Positions 21,166 through 21,831 of a stretch of 21,831 nt of DNA are shown piece after piece (within the stretch, counting starts at the first letter, position 1; each line of letters opens with the position of its first letter). Location of the stretch: positions 1 through 21,831 of the IMG/VR virus record IMGVR_UViG_3300035670_001361, one strand, 5' to 3'. This stretch comes from a virus. The notes under the pieces are model-generated. The model ran no database searches. It was given only the letters and a program-made list of their open reading frames with translations, and had not been told where the DNA came from. The position numbers were made by a program, and so were the translations under genes.

Positions 21166-21432
21166 TTATCTCTCCACGAATGAAACCCAATCTTGATGAA
21201 CTACATGGTAGCCAGCATAACCATCTTTGATCTTACTGACATCCCACCATATTACATCGCCCACTTGAATATCTTCGGTGAGTTTATTACCGATTGCCTC
21301 TACCTTTGCAGGAATGATCTTTGAAGATGACTTCTCATTATATATGATTCCTGCAGCAGTGGTTTTTTGACCACCGATCAAAGACTTTGCGAGCATCCAT
21401 TTGCCGACTGGTTTCATTTGTTTGTCTGTCAT
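21166..21432 (-). CDS. GroES-like co-chaperonin (Cpn10)
   Basis: 88 residues, close to the length of GroES. The family outline is visible: N-terminal strand KPVGKWMLAKSLI, mobile-loop region with TTAAGIIYNE (GroES SAGGIVL), KVEAIGNK (GroES VLAVGNG), the QVGDVIWWD strand (GroES VGDIVIFN) and a C-terminal V..DWVSFVE. By analogy with T4 gp31 and other phage Cpn10 proteins it would cap the host GroEL to fold a phage protein, often the major capsid protein; that is inference here. The ATG lies three bases after tRNA-Gln, whose 3' acceptor strand supplies AAGGA four bases upstream as a Shine-Dalgarno site. Confidence 0.82.
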   Translation of the reverse strand: MTDKQMKPVGKWMLAKSLIGGQKTTAAGIIYNEKSSSKIIPAKVEAIGNKLTEDIQVGDVIWWDVSKIKDGYAGYHVVHQDWVSFVER

Positions 21433-21435
21433 AAA

Positions 21436-21506
21436 TTCCTTCGCTAGGATTCGAACCTAGAAAGAGAGATCCAAAGTCTCCCGTGTTACCGTTACACCAC
21501 GAAGGA
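21436..21506 (-). tRNA. tRNA-Gln (anticodon TTG)
   Basis: A 71-base cloverleaf: acceptor TCCTTCG/CGAAGGA with discriminator A, D-arm GTGT/ACAC, anticodon stem GGAGA/TCTCT with loop CTTTGGA, T-arm CTAGG-TTCGAAT-CCTAG. CCA is not encoded. Its first 15 bases overlap the last codons and stop of the upstream methylase gene. Confidence 0.92.
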
Positions 21507-21831
21507 GTGAATCTTGGCACAATAATTGTTCATTATAATGCCAGAGGCAGTACCAACATTGATGCTTCTCACAGAACCATACTGAGGAATGTAAAGAAGA
21601 TCATCACACATATCTAGAACGTTTGCAGGAACTCCAATTTGTTCCTGACCAAAGATCATAATATAATGCACATTTGGGTCAAAGTCAAATGCATTTACAT
21701 CTTTTGCTTCACATACATTGTCAATTCCCAATAGTTTAACTTTGCCCTCATGCTTGGAAACAGTTTCTTCAATGTAGGAGCCGAGATCTTCAATGCTTTT
21801 GACATGGCGTAGGTGGGTGTAGTGATGAGTA
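21492..21831 (-). CDS. SpoU/TrmH-like RNA 2'-O-methyltransferase (partial, N-terminus outside window)
   Basis: SPOUT-fold methylase that would add a 2'-O-methyl group to tRNA or rRNA. The visible 112 codons are open to the window edge. They contain LRHVKSIEDLGSYI, then KVKLLGID, motif 2 as IMIFGQEQIGVP, and the knot motif 3 IPQYGSVRSINVGTASGII, equivalent to IPM..SLNVS.A in the family. The final residues SFVV and the stop TAA are read from the 5' acceptor and D-arm of the tRNA-Gln gene. Specificity cannot be told from this part; linkage to a tRNA makes a tRNA target attractive but unproven. Confidence 0.8.
   Translation of the reverse strand, partial: THHYTHLRHVKSIEDLGSYIEETVSKHEGKVKLLGIDNVCEAKDVNAFDFDPNVHYIMIFGQEQIGVPANVLDMCDDLLYIPQYGSVRSINVGTASGIIMNNYCAKIHSFVV

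Noticed and set aside
21338-21520. Leftward 60-codon frame across tRNA-Gln
   Set aside because: It is a translation of the tRNA (CNGNTGDFGSL, then GSNPSE) running into groES in another frame, a known artefact.
1-21831. CRISPR array, insertion sequence, integrase or attachment site
   Set aside because: No regularly spaced repeats, transposase or integrase motifs, or flanking direct repeats were seen; the tRNAs show no repeated fragments in the window.

Overview
The window looks like part of a large, AT-rich, double-stranded DNA phage genome with T4-like gene control, probably from an aquatic environment. Three things point to this. Nearly all genes are tightly packed with overlapping ends. 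Many start codons are preceded within 5-12 bases by an octamer close to TATAAATA, the T4-type late promoter. The recognisable genes are typical phage genes: a RuvC-like resolvase, FmdB-type zinc ribbon, HNH nuclease, PD-(D/E)XK exonuclease, GroES-like co-chaperonin, SpoU/TrmH RNA methylase and two tRNAs. The host cannot be named. The left edge appears to hold the tag-coding 3' end of a circularly permuted tmRNA whose tag ends APMRMAA, similar in style to alphaproteobacterial tags; this is an inference because the rest of the RNA lies outside the window.

Layout. 1-123: RNA with a tag-like frame and a terminator. 246-1577: RuvC-like resolvase (+) facing a zinc-ribbon/HNH pair (-). 1618-11167: a long rightward late block of probable virion-internal proteins, with a RecB-like exonuclease and a DNA-binding-repeat protein in the middle. 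11164-12518: a leftward cluster of six small genes, three of them below 60 residues and partly overlapping, driven by consensus sigma-70-type promoters. 12568-14259: small genes on both strands and a tRNA-Gly(TCC). 14260-18879: three tandem trypsin-like paralogues plus a small protein made of fibronectin-III pieces, probably exposed tail or fibre proteins. 18888-20786: a nucleotidyltransferase-fold protein and two Lys-rich proteins with possible prohead cleavage sites, ended by a strong terminator. 20844-21831: leftward genes (hypothetical, GroES-like, tRNA-Gln(TTG), TrmH-like, the last running off the window).

Themes that tie the window together. (1) Late promoters are merged with coding sequence: in five cases the stop codon of the upstream gene is the TAA inside the TAAATA box, and the next ATG follows so closely that the transcript should be leaderless or nearly so. 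The sigma-70-type promoters of the leftward genes give the same geometry. (2) Several otherwise unrelated proteins have an N-terminal or internal L-x-E/I-x-E site of the kind cut by the T4 gp21 prohead protease, suggesting that much of the rightward block is packaged and processed inside the capsid. (3) The fibre-like genes carry FN3 half-domains, three N-halves and three C-halves spread over four proteins. (4) The tRNAs sit three bases upstream of start codons, and tRNA-Gln also overlaps the end of the methylase gene.
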